Positions 29,134-30,003 of a stretch of DNA of 30,003 bases are shown piece after piece. A program made the position numbers and the translations under genes. How positions within the stretch are numbered: position 1 is the first letter of the stretch; every line of letters begins with the position of its first letter. The notes under the pieces were generated by a model. That model was given only the letters and a program-made list of their open reading frames with translations. It ran no database searches and was not told where the DNA came from. Origin of the DNA: a virus; IMG/VR virus record IMGVR_UViG_3300043775_004301, positions 1-30,003 of that record; one strand, given 5' to 3'.

Positions 29134-30003
29134 ATGTCCAAGAACATTATAAGAATCAAACGTCGTATTGTCGGTGATCCCGGTTCACCTACCAGTCTCC
29201 TAAATGGTGAATTAGCTTACAACGAAGTAAATCACGTACTTTATTACGGTGCTTCAGCTAGTATAGAGGCTATCGCTGGTAGGGGTATGTTTGTTGATCG
29301 TGTTACTAATCAGACTATTTCTGGTGAGAAAACATTTGAAGATAAAGCATTTTTTAATGATGACGTAGATATATTACAAAATACTACAATTTACGGTAAT
29401 CTTTCCGTTCTCGGAGATATTACAACAATTGATACGTTTTTGTTAACTACGAGTGCAGTTGAGATACAAAACAGTGGTACCGGTCCTGCATTAAAAGCTA
29501 CGCAAACCGGGAATCAAGACATAGCAATATTTTATGATGATACAGACTGTGCTCTATCGATTAAAGATGGTGGTAATGTAGGTGTCGGTACATTTACTCC
29601 TAATGAGGCACTTACAGTTATTGGTAGTATTTCTGCAACTGATGCTTTAACAATAGAAGGTGTTACTAACTTAAATTCTTCACTTAACGTTGAGGGTGCT
29701 ACCGTTATTAATAATACATTAAATGTTACTGATGCTGCAACATTTGCCTCATCCGTCTCAGCACAAGGTGCTTTAACAATAGAAGGTGTATCTACACTTA
29801 ATGGCGCTGTGACTATTAATAATACATTAAACGTTACTGATGCTGTTGACTTTGATTCAACATTAAATGTAGATGGCAGCACAACTATCAATGACACGTT
29901 AAGTGTTACAGGTGCCGTTGACTTTGATTCAACATTGGACGTTGTTGGTGCTACGACTCTTCAATCAACATTGGACGTAGATGGAAGCACTACTATTAAT
30001 AAT
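29134..30003 (+). CDS. Second tail-fibre protein, N-terminal part (runs off window end)
   Basis: The frame opens at 29134 and is still open at the window end (290 codons). The product starts MSKNIIRIKRRIVGDPGSPT then SLLNGELAYNEVNHVLYYG, the common N-terminal opening of phage fibres. Next comes a module shared with the first fibre: EIQNSGTGPALKATQ, FYDDTDCALSIKDGGNVGVG and EALTVIGSI. After that there are repeats of the type VDGSTTIN(N/D)TLxVTxA. The repeats are beta-strand-rich and Thr/Asn/Val-rich. A GTG two codons upstream is also in frame. It is probably a distal fibre or receptor-binding subunit. The C-terminus and any chaperone domain are outside the window. Confidence 0.85.
   Translation, partial: MSKNIIRIKRRIVGDPGSPTSLLNGELAYNEVNHVLYYGASASIEAIAGRGMFVDRVTNQTISGEKTFEDKAFFNDDVDILQNTTIYGNLSVLGDITTIDTFLLTTSAVEIQNSGTGPALKATQTGNQDIAIFYDDTDCALSIKDGGNVGVGTFTPNEALTVIGSISATDALTIEGVTNLNSSLNVEGATVINNTLNVTDAATFASSVSAQGALTIEGVSTLNGAVTINNTLNVTDAVDFDSTLNVDGSTTINDTLSVTGAVDFDSTLDVVGATTLQSTLDVDGSTTINN

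Noticed and set aside
29532-29897. Minus-strand ORF opposite the second fibre
   Set aside because: It is a shadow of the Thr/Val-rich fibre repeats on the plus strand.

Overview
The window looks like part of the genome of a large, lytic, T4-like tailed phage (myovirus type), AT-rich and gene-dense. Supporting signs are short overlapping ORFs often joined by ATGA, class I ribonucleotide reductase genes, thyX, two RNA ligases, five tRNAs, modular tail-fibre genes and several TATAAATA boxes identical to the T4 late-promoter consensus. I saw no integrase, rRNA, insertion sequence or CRISPR array. Almost none of the genes has a visible Shine-Dalgarno sequence. This, with a Bacteroidota-like promoter in front of a tRNA pair, hints at a Bacteroidota host, but that is inference.

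Layout. Bases 1-5440 (minus strand) hold a run of short early-type genes of mostly unknown function, ending with a membrane-anchored LysM protein and a small lipoprotein. Bases 5494-10471 (minus) hold a tRNA-Glu and a metabolic and nucleic-acid block: a split thiamine-diphosphate E1-like enzyme (beta then alpha in plus-strand order), ThyX, an Rnl1-type RNA ligase, a BCS1-like AAA ATPase and a metallophosphatase. Bases 10486-14431 (minus) hold a protein of unknown function, a sulfotransferase-like protein, an HTH-metallophosphatase, a tRNA-Tyr, a class II-shaped tRNA with a CAT anticodon, a small lipoprotein and a HEXXH metallopeptidase. At 14477 (plus) lies a phosphoribosyltransferase-like protein. 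Bases 15580-20716 (minus) hold two small genes, a DRB0094-type RNA ligase and a 1236-residue tail fibre with a C-terminal S74 chaperone domain. Bases 20805-30003 are mainly plus: a membrane/coiled-coil protein, small conserved phage proteins, a nucleotide-sugar dehydrogenase, a 2OG-Fe(II) oxygenase, tRNA-Val and tRNA-Ala, NrdB, NrdA, a coiled-coil structural protein and a second fibre gene that runs off the window.

How the genes may work together. NrdA, NrdB and ThyX supply deoxynucleotides. The RNA ligases and tRNAs suggest repair or supplementation of translation. The dehydrogenase, oxygenase and sulfotransferase may modify sugars or surfaces. The most interesting group is the set with TAAATA-core boxes 4-13 nt before the start codon. 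Besides fibres it includes a metallopeptidase and a phosphoribosyltransferase-like protein whose N-termini resemble the T4 capsid-targeting sequence, so they may be packaged in the capsid and delivered to the host. Six genes shorter than 60 codons were found by reading the gaps by hand: 2787-2894, 4569-4688, 13389-13550, 15771-15950, 22696-22842 and 24999-25166.
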